64,000 bases of DNA, taken from contig JAHDRW010000012.1 in NCBI GenBank assembly GCA_018433085.1, positions 127,341 to 191,340 of the forward strand. Direction: 5' to 3'. The notes below the pieces were generated by a model. That model made no database searches and was not told the DNA's origin. It saw only the letters and a program-made list of their open reading frames with translations. A program made the position numbers and the translations under genes. Numbering within the stretch: the first letter of the stretch is position 1; each line of letters starts with the position of its first letter. Source of the stretch: Deltaproteobacteria bacterium. Its GTDB lineage: Bacteria > Desulfobacterota > Desulfomonilia > UBA1062. Positions 18,554 through 26,215 of this stretch are shown here, one piece after another.

Positions 18554-19900
18554 TCAATCAAGGAACGAGAATATCTCGAGTCTGATCCGGTAATCCTCCA
18601 CCCCGAGCGTCTTCAGGGCGTCGAGAACGGCGGTGATCAGGCCGGGCGGGCCACAGACGTAAAAAACCTTGCCTTCGAGATCGCCGTCGCACAGCCGCAG
18701 AATCTTTTCCCGGTCCACAAACCCGGATTCCCCGCTCCAGCCGGGTGGAGGGCTGCCCAGGACATGAACCACCCGGAGCGAGGGATAACCCCCGGCCTCG
18801 ATCCCGGCGAGCTCCCGGGAAAAGACGATCCCGCTCTCGTCTTTGTTGGCGTATACCAGGAGGACCTGCCGGTTATCCCGCGTATCCCTCATATGCCGGA
18901 TCATGCTCATGAGCGGGGTTATCCCGATTCCTCCGGCAATGAAGACCAGGTCGCGTTCTTCCGGATGAAGGACATAGGAAAAGCGCCCGAACCCCCCGTT
19001 GACCGCGGCCCTGTCGCCCGCCCGGGTCTCGCCCACGGTCGAGGTGAAATCACCCAGGGCCTTGATGGTGGAGCTCACGTAGCCCTTATCCGCGGGAGAT
19101 GACGAGATGGTCCAATGATGCTCCTCCTCCGGGAGCCCTCTGTCCCGGAAAAAGGTGATGAACTGGAACTGTCCGGGCAGGTAGTCGAACAGGGGCTCGC
19201 CGCCTGCGGGCTTCATCTTCACGGTCCATACGCCCGGGGCCTCAGGAACCACCTCGGTGACCCGGTATGCATGATCCCTGAGAATCCGGGGCCTGATAAT
19301 GCGATGATACACGAAGACAGCCACCGCCGCCCCTGTCGCAAGGATCCAGATGCCCTGCATCGCGGCAAGATTCAGGTCAGCCCCGATCATGAAGCTGTGG
19401 ACGAACGCACCAACGATGATCAGGGGGGAGAGAATGTCGTGGACCAGCCTCCATCGCTCGAAGGTCAGGCCGAGAGATCGCTGGTATACACTGAGCAGAA
19501 CACTGGCGATCAGAACGGCCAGCGTTGCCCTGCCAAGCCAGACACCGAGGGACACGGCCGGCCCGAGCAGAAGCCCCCAGTCTCCGCTCCCGGCGGCCAG
19601 CAGAAGGGGATGAGCCAGGATCAGGAGCAGGGCGAAAATCCCCATGTTCCGATGGAACCGGATCAGGATATCGAACCCGTAGGGCTGTTCGATCCACTTT
19701 ACCCGGGCGGCGAGAAAGACCTGGAGGGCGAGGATCGTGAACCCGAGGAGGGCAAGGCTCCTTCCCAGCTCATAGACGATATCGTCGTATGGATACCCGT
19801 ACACCGATGCGATGATGAGCGGCGTGACCGCCACTGCTATGTAGAGCACGACGAGCAGGATTCCACGCATGTTCCCGTGATATGCGGTATGGGCCGGCAT
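18554..19900 (-). CDS. ferric-reductase-like transmembrane flavocytochrome (FAD/NAD(P)H oxidoreductase)
   Basis: 448 residues. The N-terminal half has about six membrane helices with His residues placed for haem binding (RFHRNMGIFALLLILAHPLLL and RLVHDILSPLIIVGAFVHSF). The C-terminal half is a ferredoxin-reductase fold: FAD-binding HHWTISSSPADKG, nucleotide-binding LVFIAGGIGITPLMSMIRHM, and VFYVCGPPGLI near the end. The family moves electrons from NAD(P)H through FAD and two haems across the membrane to ferric iron, oxygen or another acceptor. Small membrane-protein genes flank it on the same strand. The acceptor is not known. Confidence 0.87.
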   Translation of the reverse strand: MPAHTAYHGNMRGILLVVLYIAVAVTPLIIASVYGYPYDDIVYELGRSLALLGFTILALQVFLAARVKWIEQPYGFDILIRFHRNMGIFALLLILAHPLLLAAGSGDWGLLLGPAVSLGVWLGRATLAVLIASVLLSVYQRSLGLTFERWRLVHDILSPLIIVGAFVHSFMIGADLNLAAMQGIWILATGAAVAVFVYHRIIRPRILRDHAYRVTEVVPEAPGVWTVKMKPAGGEPLFDYLPGQFQFITFFRDRGLPEEEHHWTISSSPADKGYVSSTIKALGDFTSTVGETRAGDRAAVNGGFGRFSYVLHPEERDLVFIAGGIGITPLMSMIRHMRDTRDNRQVLLVYANKDESGIVFSRELAGIEAGGYPSLRVVHVLGSPPPGWSGESGFVDREKILRLCDGDLEGKVFYVCGPPGLITAVLDALKTLGVEDYRIRLEIFSFLD

Positions 19901-20047
19901 GTTTCAAACCCCGTGCGCGAATGAAAGGCCTGCGCACCGGCACTCCGGGTAAAGCAGCCTTTACCCGATGCGCGTCCTCTGTTCGTGATACACCCCGTGT
20001 TCGCAATCCACCCTCTGTTCGTGTCGCAGTCCTCCAATCTCGGTCTT

Positions 20048-20587
20048 CTAGTCGAGCCCGGGATCCATGGAGGCGAATCCGATCTCCACAGGCGGCATGG
20101 CACCGGCCGGACAAGCTTTTCCTGTCGCCGGTAACCGCCCTGACGCGAGCAACCTCCCGTTCGCGGGTTCCGCCTCCCGAACCTGGGCCGCAGTCATTGA
20201 TCCTGGTGAAAGAGCCCGTGTCTGACGGCCGCGGTCATCCTTCTTTCCGGTCAGGACAGTACCTTCGGACAGGGCATCCTGAGCTCGGTTCTGCAGGGTT
20301 GCCCCGCCGGGCAGGGCATCGTCATTCCCGCCGGGGTTGTTCCCCACGGCCGGGGCGCCGGTGGAGAAAGGCATGGCCGTGGATCGGCCTGCATCCTGAT
20401 CCATGCCCGGGCAAGTATGCCCGTACTGCAGAACCGTGCACGATCCGCTCACGGTATTTTCCGCCCGGCCCGCCCGTGACTCGGGCAGTGGCGGCCGTTC
20501 CGCGGCCCCGGGTGAAGCGGCCCAGTGAATGATGAAAAGGGCCAGGAACCCCATGAACGCGATAATGGGAGCCCGATGTCCGCCCAT
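20048..20587 (-). CDS. single-pass membrane/exported protein, unknown
   Basis: 179 residues from the ATG at 20587, preceded by AAAAGGAGGGTGTGCA. A hydrophobic helix (APIIAFMGFLALFIIHWAAS, residues about 6-25) would anchor it. The remainder is low-complexity, rich in Gly, Pro, Ala and Ser, with three Cys (in SCTVL, TCPGM and ACPAG). No family was recognised. The helix resembles that of the next gene upstream (GFLAL, then a His). Part of a minus-strand run leading to the flavocytochrome. High G+C makes long frames common here, so confidence is limited. Confidence 0.5.
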   Translation of the reverse strand: MGGHRAPIIAFMGFLALFIIHWAASPGAAERPPLPESRAGRAENTVSGSCTVLQYGHTCPGMDQDAGRSTAMPFSTGAPAVGNNPGGNDDALPGGATLQNRAQDALSEGTVLTGKKDDRGRQTRALSPGSMTAAQVREAEPANGRLLASGRLPATGKACPAGAMPPVEIGFASMDPGLD

Positions 20588-20612
20588 TGCACACCCTCCT
20601 TTTCCCTGTTCT

Positions 20613-20960
20613 TCAGGGAAAGCCGGTATCGTCTTCTCCCTGGACGTGACACCGGCTACAAGACCTTTCCCGGGCATCCATCCCGTCCTCTCGTTCGGGA
20701 TCGCCATCACCGGTGTCATTATGAACCTCCTCAGACCTCCGACAGACGCCTTCTGCATCCGGATCTCTTTTTTCGCACCCGGAGCGCTGTTCCCCGGGAA
20801 CGAGAGTCTCGCTGCCTGCTCCGGGTATCCAGAGCTCGTACGGATCGGAAGGCGGCTCCCCCCGGTCATATGAACGGGTACCCTTCATGACGGCGAAGTG
20901 AAGGACGGTGAGTGCCAGAAAACCCACTACAGCAAGGAGAAAGACGCGCGGCTCTCTCAT
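20613..20960 (-). CDS. small single-pass membrane protein, unknown
   Basis: 115 residues. REPRVFLLAVVGFLALTVLH is a typical signal-anchor; the remainder is hydrophilic and charged, and a C-terminal CSRCH could bind metal or haem-like ligands. GGGGGAAGGG precedes the ATG. It lies 25 bp upstream of a second protein with a similar helix, so the two are probably one transcription unit. No family was recognised. Confidence 0.5.
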   Translation of the reverse strand: MREPRVFLLAVVGFLALTVLHFAVMKGTRSYDRGEPPSDPYELWIPGAGSETLVPGEQRSGCEKRDPDAEGVCRRSEEVHNDTGDGDPEREDGMDARERSCSRCHVQGEDDTGFP

Positions 20961-21402
20961 GACCCAACCCTTCCCCCAAGAGCAAATCAGATGACTATCA
21001 AGAAGCGTACCAGCGCATGCAGGGCTGCCGTTATCACGTCTTTTCGGTCACTTATGGCTGAGGGGCCAACCGGTTGTCCCTCTGTTCTGTCTTGCGGGAC
21101 AGGACATTTCCCGGGAAGCAGGAAACAGATCGCCCATCGATACCCCGGCGGACGCCTTCAGGGGGAGCGTCCGCCGGCCGAACCTCGGAACAGGTCCTGA
21201 GCCCTGTTCTACAGCAGGCCAAGAAAAAATGGTCTTCGGGGTGATTCATGAAGCTGGCAATACCATAACACATGTGATAGATTTATTTCCGGGATCGTGA
21301 AAGATCCACCCGGTCCCGGTTTTTTTTAAGCAGCAAGGCTTTTTTACACAGAAAGGAATTCATCGTTTTCTTAAAGCGCTCGATGACCAGGGACCATACC
21401 TC
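20961..21402. other. intergenic region upstream of glgX
   Basis: 442 bp between a minus-strand small membrane gene and glgX. It contains a strong hairpin with a T-run (21289-21327) and otherwise no supported gene. The last 75 bp before glgX are A+T-rich and lack a good ribosome-binding site. Confidence 0.5.
21289..21327 (+). terminator. rho-independent terminator, possible attenuator of glgX
   Basis: CCGGGA at 21289 pairs with TCCCGG at 21314, with an inner GATC/GATC pair, followed by eight T. No plus-strand gene ends nearby, and glgX begins 75 bp downstream. It may therefore end a short leader transcript and control glgX. Confidence 0.6.
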
Positions 21403-23460
21403 ATGAGAGGCAACATACTGCCGGGCAAAAGCTATCCCCTCGGCGCCACGGTGTATCCGGAGGGGGTCAATTTCTGCATCTTCTCCAAGAGCTGCAATGC
21501 CGTGGAGCTGCTCCTGTTCGACGACCCCGACGACGGTGTTCCCGCGCGGGTGGTCCGCTTCGATCCTTCATCGAACAAGTCGTTCTACTACTGGCACGCC
21601 TTTGTCCGCGGAATCAGGCCCGGCCAGCTCTACGGATACCGGATCTTCGGTCCGCACGATCCCTCGCGGGGTCTCTTCTTCGACGGGCAGAAGCTCCTGC
21701 TCGACCCCTATGCCAAGGCGGTGTCCATGGGAAAGAATTACGACCGGGTCCCCGCCTGCAGGCCGGGAGACAACTGCGCGTGGGCCGCAAAATCCGTGGT
21801 CGTCGATCCGCTTGACTATGACTGGGAGGGTGACGAGCCCCTGCGGGCGCCCTACCCCACGAACATCATCTACGAGCTCCACGTGGGCGGCTTCACCCGC
21901 CACCAGAGCTCCGGCCTGCCCGAGAATCTCCGGGGCACCTATGCCGGGCTCGTCGAGAAGATCGGCTACCTCAAGGATCTGGGCATCACCTCGGTCGAGC
22001 TGATGCCTGTCCAGCAGTTCGATGAACAGGACGCGCCCTACCCGCTGAAGAACTACTGGGGCTACAGCCCCATGGCCTTTTTCGCGCCGCACTGCGGGTT
22101 CAGCTCGTCCCGGGACCCGCTGGGCCCGGTGAACGAGTTCAGGGACATGGTAAAGGCGCTCCACCGCCACGGCATCGAGGTGATCCTTGACGTGGTGTTC
22201 AACCACACGGCCGAGGCCGGGCACGACGGGCCCACACAGTCGTTCCGGGGGATAGAGAACACCTCGTACTACATCTACAACCTCGCCGGGCAACGCTACG
22301 AGAACTTCACCGGATGCGGAAACACCGTGAACACGAACTTCTCCATCGTTCGCAGGATGATCCTGGAGTGCCTGCGCTACTGGGTCGAGCAGATGCACGT
22401 GGACGGCTTCCGGTTCGACCTGGCCTCGGTCATGTGCCGGGGCGAGTCCGGCGAGCCTCTGGAAAAGCCGCCCATCCTCTGGTCCATCGAGTCCGACCCG
22501 GTGCTCTCCGGGACCAAGATCATCGCCGAGGCATGGGACGCGGCCGGGCTCTATCAGGTGGGGTCGTTCATCGGCGAGCGGTTCGCCGAGTGGAACAGCC
22601 ATTTCCGGGACGACGTGCGGTGCTTCGTCAAGGGGGACCGGTGCATGACCTTCAAGCTCGCGAACAGGATCGTGGGCAGCCCCGACATCTATCCCGAACC
22701 CGACCGAGAGACGAACCGGAGCATCAATTTCGTCACCTGCCACGACGGGTTCACCCTCAATGACCTGGTCTCCTACAACGAAAAGCACAACGAGGCCAAC
22801 CTGGAGGCCAACCTGGACGGCTACAGCCTGAACCACAGCTGGAACTGCGGCGTTGAAGGCCTCTCGGACGACCCGGTCGTGGAAAACCTGCGGCTCCGGC
22901 AGATCAAAAACTTCCTCACCATCCTGCTCACCTCCCAGGGCACGCCCATGATGCTCATGGGTGACGAGGTGAGGCGGACCCAGAAGGGGAACAACAACGC
23001 CTATTGCCAGGACAGCGAGCTGACCTGGTTCGACTGGTCGCTTACGGAAAGGAACGCGGACCTGCTCCGGTTCGTCAGGGGCCTGATCCATTTCACCCGG
23101 TCGTACGCGGTGTTCCATCACAAGTACGTGCTCACCCGGCCCCTTTCGCGCGTCGACACGACCATTACCTGGCACGGGGTCCGTCTCAACAGGCCCGACT
23201 TCGGCGAGCACTCCCACAGCATCGCCTTCGAGCTCAAGGCCCCGGCCAGGGGAGAGCACGTGTTCGTCATCCTCAACGCGTTCTGGGAGCCGCTCCCGTT
23301 CGAGATCCCGCCCTCTTGGGCCGGCCAGACCTGGCACCGGCTCATCGATACCTCTCTTGCCGGCGGCGAGGACTATGTCCCCCTGGCGGAGTCCCCGCAT
23401 ATCGGGTCGAGACTGTACCGTGCCGACGCCCGGAGCGCGGTCGTGCTCGTTTCGAAATAA
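21403..23460 (+). CDS. glgX: glycogen debranching enzyme (GlgX/TreX-type, GH13)
   Basis: 685 residues. It hydrolyses alpha-1,6 branches of glycogen limit dextrins in the cytoplasm. An N-terminal CBM48 domain (GKSYPLGATVYPEGVNFCIFSK opens it in abbreviated form, residues 5-26) precedes the GH13 barrel. The four conserved regions are intact: I DVVFNHTAEAG, II GFRFDLASVM with the nucleophile Asp, III IIAEAWDAAG with the acid/base Glu, and IV FVTCHDGFTLND with the transition-state Asp. Length is normal. No other glg gene is present apart from the small glycogen-binding protein downstream. Confidence 0.94.
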   Translation: MRGNILPGKSYPLGATVYPEGVNFCIFSKSCNAVELLLFDDPDDGVPARVVRFDPSSNKSFYYWHAFVRGIRPGQLYGYRIFGPHDPSRGLFFDGQKLLLDPYAKAVSMGKNYDRVPACRPGDNCAWAAKSVVVDPLDYDWEGDEPLRAPYPTNIIYELHVGGFTRHQSSGLPENLRGTYAGLVEKIGYLKDLGITSVELMPVQQFDEQDAPYPLKNYWGYSPMAFFAPHCGFSSSRDPLGPVNEFRDMVKALHRHGIEVILDVVFNHTAEAGHDGPTQSFRGIENTSYYIYNLAGQRYENFTGCGNTVNTNFSIVRRMILECLRYWVEQMHVDGFRFDLASVMCRGESGEPLEKPPILWSIESDPVLSGTKIIAEAWDAAGLYQVGSFIGERFAEWNSHFRDDVRCFVKGDRCMTFKLANRIVGSPDIYPEPDRETNRSINFVTCHDGFTLNDLVSYNEKHNEANLEANLDGYSLNHSWNCGVEGLSDDPVVENLRLRQIKNFLTILLTSQGTPMMLMGDEVRRTQKGNNNAYCQDSELTWFDWSLTERNADLLRFVRGLIHFTRSYAVFHHKYVLTRPLSRVDTTITWHGVRLNRPDFGEHSHSIAFELKAPARGEHVFVILNAFWEPLPFEIPPSWAGQTWHRLIDTSLAGGEDYVPLAESPHIGSRLYRADARSAVVLVSK

Positions 23461-23470
23461 TTCCGATAAG

Positions 23471-23490
23471 CCGGGCTCCTTAAAGCCCGG
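23471..23490 (+). terminator. hairpin after glgX
   Basis: CCGGGCT and AGCCCGG form a perfect 7-bp stem with a 6-base loop, 11 bases after the glgX stop. No T-run follows, so termination may be partial or the hairpin may protect the 3' end. Confidence 0.5.
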
Positions 23491-23673
23491 GGCGCACCTG
23501 CCGATCCGCTCCCGACCGGCCCCTTGACCGGGATGCCCGCCCGTCGGAGGCCGTCTTGTTTCACGCAACTGGGATATTGACTCGCCGGCCCCTCGTGGTA
23601 TTAATAGTGGGTAGGTATTTTGTTGGAACTTGTTGCCACTGGTGCATGGTCAAGGCAGTGTAAGGAGGGAAGG

Positions 23674-23982
23674 ATGAGTATCAAAAAACAGTATCTCAAG
23701 GGAAAACCGGTCTGCAAGGTAACGTTCACCATACCCAAAGACATGTGCAAATCTGCTCGTAACGCCTACCTTGTGGGCGACTTCAACAACTGGGACGCCC
23801 AATCAAGCCCCATGAAACACCGCAAAGACGGATCCTTTGAGCTCTCCATGAATCTCGAAAAAGACCGCGAGTACCAGTTCAGGTACCGCCTCGACGACAA
23901 CACCTGGGAGAACGACGACAGCGCGGACAGGTACGTCCGAACCCCTTACGGAGACGCCGACAACTCGGTCGTGGTGGTCTGA
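23674..23982 (+). CDS. free-standing glycogen-binding domain protein (CBM48/AMPK-beta type)
   Basis: 102 residues from the ATG at 23674, with GTAAGGAGGGAAGG upstream. The whole protein is one isoamylase-N/AMPK-beta-like carbohydrate-binding fold: VTFTIPKDMCKSARNAYLVGDFNNWD, then MKHRKDGSFELSMNLEKDREYQFRYRLDD in family order (here split). The conserved GDFNNWD turn and the W/N residues that contact maltosaccharides are present. It probably binds glycogen and may recruit or regulate enzymes such as the upstream GlgX. Homologues of this size are common in deltaproteobacteria. Confidence 0.85.
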   Translation: MSIKKQYLKGKPVCKVTFTIPKDMCKSARNAYLVGDFNNWDAQSSPMKHRKDGSFELSMNLEKDREYQFRYRLDDNTWENDDSADRYVRTPYGDADNSVVVV

Positions 23983-23996
23983 CCGCTTCCCCTTTC

Positions 23997-24023
23997 GGGG
24001 ACGGGTTCATAAAAACCCGCCCC
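23997..24023 (+). terminator. stable hairpin after the CBM48 gene
   Basis: GGGGACGGGTT pairs with AACCCGCCCC-type sequence around CATAAA (11 positions, one mismatch), 14 bases after the stop. No T-run. It probably ends the glgX/CBM48 transcript. Confidence 0.55.
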
Positions 24024-24104
24024 GGCGGGCGGAAAACCCCAAGTATGCAGCCGGATGTGCGGGCGAGGAGCCTGGCGTCCTAATGTGAACCCGTCCCCGA
24101 ATTC

Positions 24105-24206
24105 TCAGGGGCGATTGAGATAGCCCATGCAGCTCAGGTGCACGAGGACCACGATCCCTGCGACCACGGACAGGGCGAGTGCGAAACCTGTGAGAAATAC
24201 TCTCAT
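24105..24206 (-). CDS. 33-residue membrane peptide
   Basis: ATG at 24206, with GAGAGGCAGG eight bases upstream. The product is almost one membrane helix: RVFLTGFALALSVVAGIVVL followed by VHLSC and a short tail ending in NRP. It lies downstream of the recCBD terminator on the same strand. The strong ribosome-binding site and helix suggest a real small protein. Its helix resembles those of the two small proteins at 20.0-21.0 kb (GF-x-AL, then His at the far end). Confidence 0.45.
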   Translation of the reverse strand: MRVFLTGFALALSVVAGIVVLVHLSCMGYLNRP

Positions 24207-24261
24207 AAGACCTGCCTCTCACTTGTTTTATTGATCCCGAAACATAGCATATCCCGGGACG

Positions 24262-24283
24262 AAAAGATACGGCCGGCCGTATC
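24262..24283 (-). terminator. terminator of recCBD operon
   Basis: A perfect 18-bp palindrome GATACGGCC/GGCCGTATC is followed on the minus strand by four T, about 45 bases after the recD stop. Confidence 0.6.
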
Positions 24284-24327
24284 CGGAGCCTAGCGTTGAT
24301 GAAAAGCGGAATCACCGGGATTCCCGG

Positions 24328-26184
24328 TCAACCCGCGCGCCCCTTCAGCAGGTCTTTCAGCCCCGACATCCGCTCCGTGCGCCTGTGGACAGCGGTCGCG
24401 AAGATCTCGGGGCCGGCCCAGATGTCCAGTCGCCTGCTCGCCCTGGTTATCCCGGTGTACACCAGCTCCCGGGTGAGCACGGGGCTGTCCTTGGGAGGCA
24501 GGAGCAGCACCACCCGGGAAAACTCCGACCCCTGGCTCTTGTGCACGGTCATGGCAAAGGCGGTCTCGTGCTCGGGAAGCCGCACCAGGGATATCCTGCG
24601 CACGGTCCCGTCCGGCCCCGGGAAAAACGCCCGGAGCTCGCCGTCCAGCTCGTCTTGGAGGATGAAGCCGATGTCGCCGTTGAACAGTCGGACCGTGTAG
24701 TCGTTGGAGGTCACGAGCACCGGCCTGCCGTGATAGTGCAGGCTCTCAGAGCGAATGAGCCCCTTTTCGGCGAGGATCTTTTCGATGAGGCGGTTTATCG
24801 CCCCGACCCCGAACGGGCCTTCCCGCAGGGCGCACAGCACCCGGAACCCGGCGAACAGGTCGAACCGCTCCCCCACCCCGGCCGCGCGCAGGCAGGGTCC
24901 GTACCCCTGAAGCGCGGCCTGCTCCAGACACCCGGGAAGCAGCTGTGGCGAGGGAATCTCCTGCATGCATACATCCGGAAACTCCCCCTGGAGAATCATC
25001 CGCACACACAGGTCCGTGTCGCCCGCGCGCACGGCCTCGCTGATCTGCCTGATCCCGCTCTCCGGCCCGAACCGGTGGGTGTGCTTCAACTCCACCAGAC
25101 AGTCCTGCACGCCCTCGGGGCTCCCGCCTGCAAGCTCGTACCCGGCCGCTTCACGGATGAGCCCGCAGGTCTCGCGTGAATAGCAGGGGCCGGAGCCGAT
25201 ATCGCAGATATCGCCCAGCACGTGCCCGGGCTCCACCGAGGAGAGCTGGTTGCGGTCTCCCACCAGGATGAGCCGGGCCCCGGGCTTCAGGGCCTGGACA
25301 AGCCGGGACATGAGGCTGAGCGAGGTCATGGACGCCTCGTCGACCACCACCACGTCGTGCGGCAGGGGGTTGTCCGCTGAATGCCTCACGCGCGCCCTGC
25401 CCGGAATCACGCCCAGGAGCCGGTGGATGGTCGATGCGCGCAGGGCCGGCATCGTAAGGGGCACCCCGGCCTCCTGCAAAGACCGGATTGTCCTTCCGAG
25501 CGATTCGTCGAGCCTCTGGGCCGCCTTGCCCGTGGGCGCGGTGAGCGCCACCCGGATCCTGGGGTCCAGGTGGGCCAGCATGGCCAGGATGTGCGAGACA
25601 ACGGTCGTCTTCCCGGTCCCGGGGCCTCCGGTGATGATGCACAGCGCCCCTTTGAGCCCCATGAGCACGGCCACCTTCTGCCAGTCGATCTCACCCGTGT
25701 CGTTCCCGGAAAAGTGCAGTCCGAGCCGGGACCGGATCGCCCCGATATCGAGGGGCACGCTCTGCCTGCCGAGCGCGAGCAGCTTCTCCGCAAGGAGGCT
25801 TTCATGGTTCCAGTAGCGCCAGAGGTAGAGCCGCGACGCGGAATCGAGGATCAGGGGCCGGTACTCGCCGGGGCTTCCCACCACGGGCGAGGATGCGAGG
25901 GCCTCGCGCCACTCGTTCAGCGGCGGGCACTCGATGCGCCTGCCGGTCGCCTCGTCCTCCACGGCCCTGCCCGCGTGGGAGGCGAGGTCGATGCAGATGT
26001 GTCCCTGCCGGGTATACCTGCTCACCAGTGCCGCGGCAACGGACACGCCCGGGTCTCGCGCCTGCGAGAGGTGCTCCATGAGCCGGGCGAAGTGCAGGTC
26101 GATATGGGCGAAATACGCCGGCTCGTTGTAAGAACCCCGGATATCATCGGGATTCAGATATGGTCCGAGATCTGTCGCGCTCAT
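24328..26184 (-). CDS. recD: exodeoxyribonuclease V alpha subunit, RecD helicase
   Basis: About 618 residues from the ATG at 26184, which has GGGGCAGG upstream; a GTG at 26214 would add ten residues. It is an SF1B 5'-3' helicase, the fast motor of RecBCD. Visible motifs are Walker A ITGGPGTGKTTVVSHIL, Walker B VVVDEASMTSLSL, motif III LILVGDRNQLSSVEPG, and motifs V-VI AMTVHKSQGSEFSRVVLLLP and YTGITRASRRLDIW. Size is normal for the RecBCD-type RecD. It follows recB by a few tens of bases. Confidence 0.94.
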   Translation of the reverse strand: MSATDLGPYLNPDDIRGSYNEPAYFAHIDLHFARLMEHLSQARDPGVSVAAALVSRYTRQGHICIDLASHAGRAVEDEATGRRIECPPLNEWREALASSPVVGSPGEYRPLILDSASRLYLWRYWNHESLLAEKLLALGRQSVPLDIGAIRSRLGLHFSGNDTGEIDWQKVAVLMGLKGALCIITGGPGTGKTTVVSHILAMLAHLDPRIRVALTAPTGKAAQRLDESLGRTIRSLQEAGVPLTMPALRASTIHRLLGVIPGRARVRHSADNPLPHDVVVVDEASMTSLSLMSRLVQALKPGARLILVGDRNQLSSVEPGHVLGDICDIGSGPCYSRETCGLIREAAGYELAGGSPEGVQDCLVELKHTHRFGPESGIRQISEAVRAGDTDLCVRMILQGEFPDVCMQEIPSPQLLPGCLEQAALQGYGPCLRAAGVGERFDLFAGFRVLCALREGPFGVGAINRLIEKILAEKGLIRSESLHYHGRPVLVTSNDYTVRLFNGDIGFILQDELDGELRAFFPGPDGTVRRISLVRLPEHETAFAMTVHKSQGSEFSRVVLLLPPKDSPVLTRELVYTGITRASRRLDIWAGPEIFATAVHRRTERMSGLKDLLKGRAG

Positions 26185-26215
26185 GCGTCCTGCCCCTTTT
26201 CCGCCGGAATGCACC

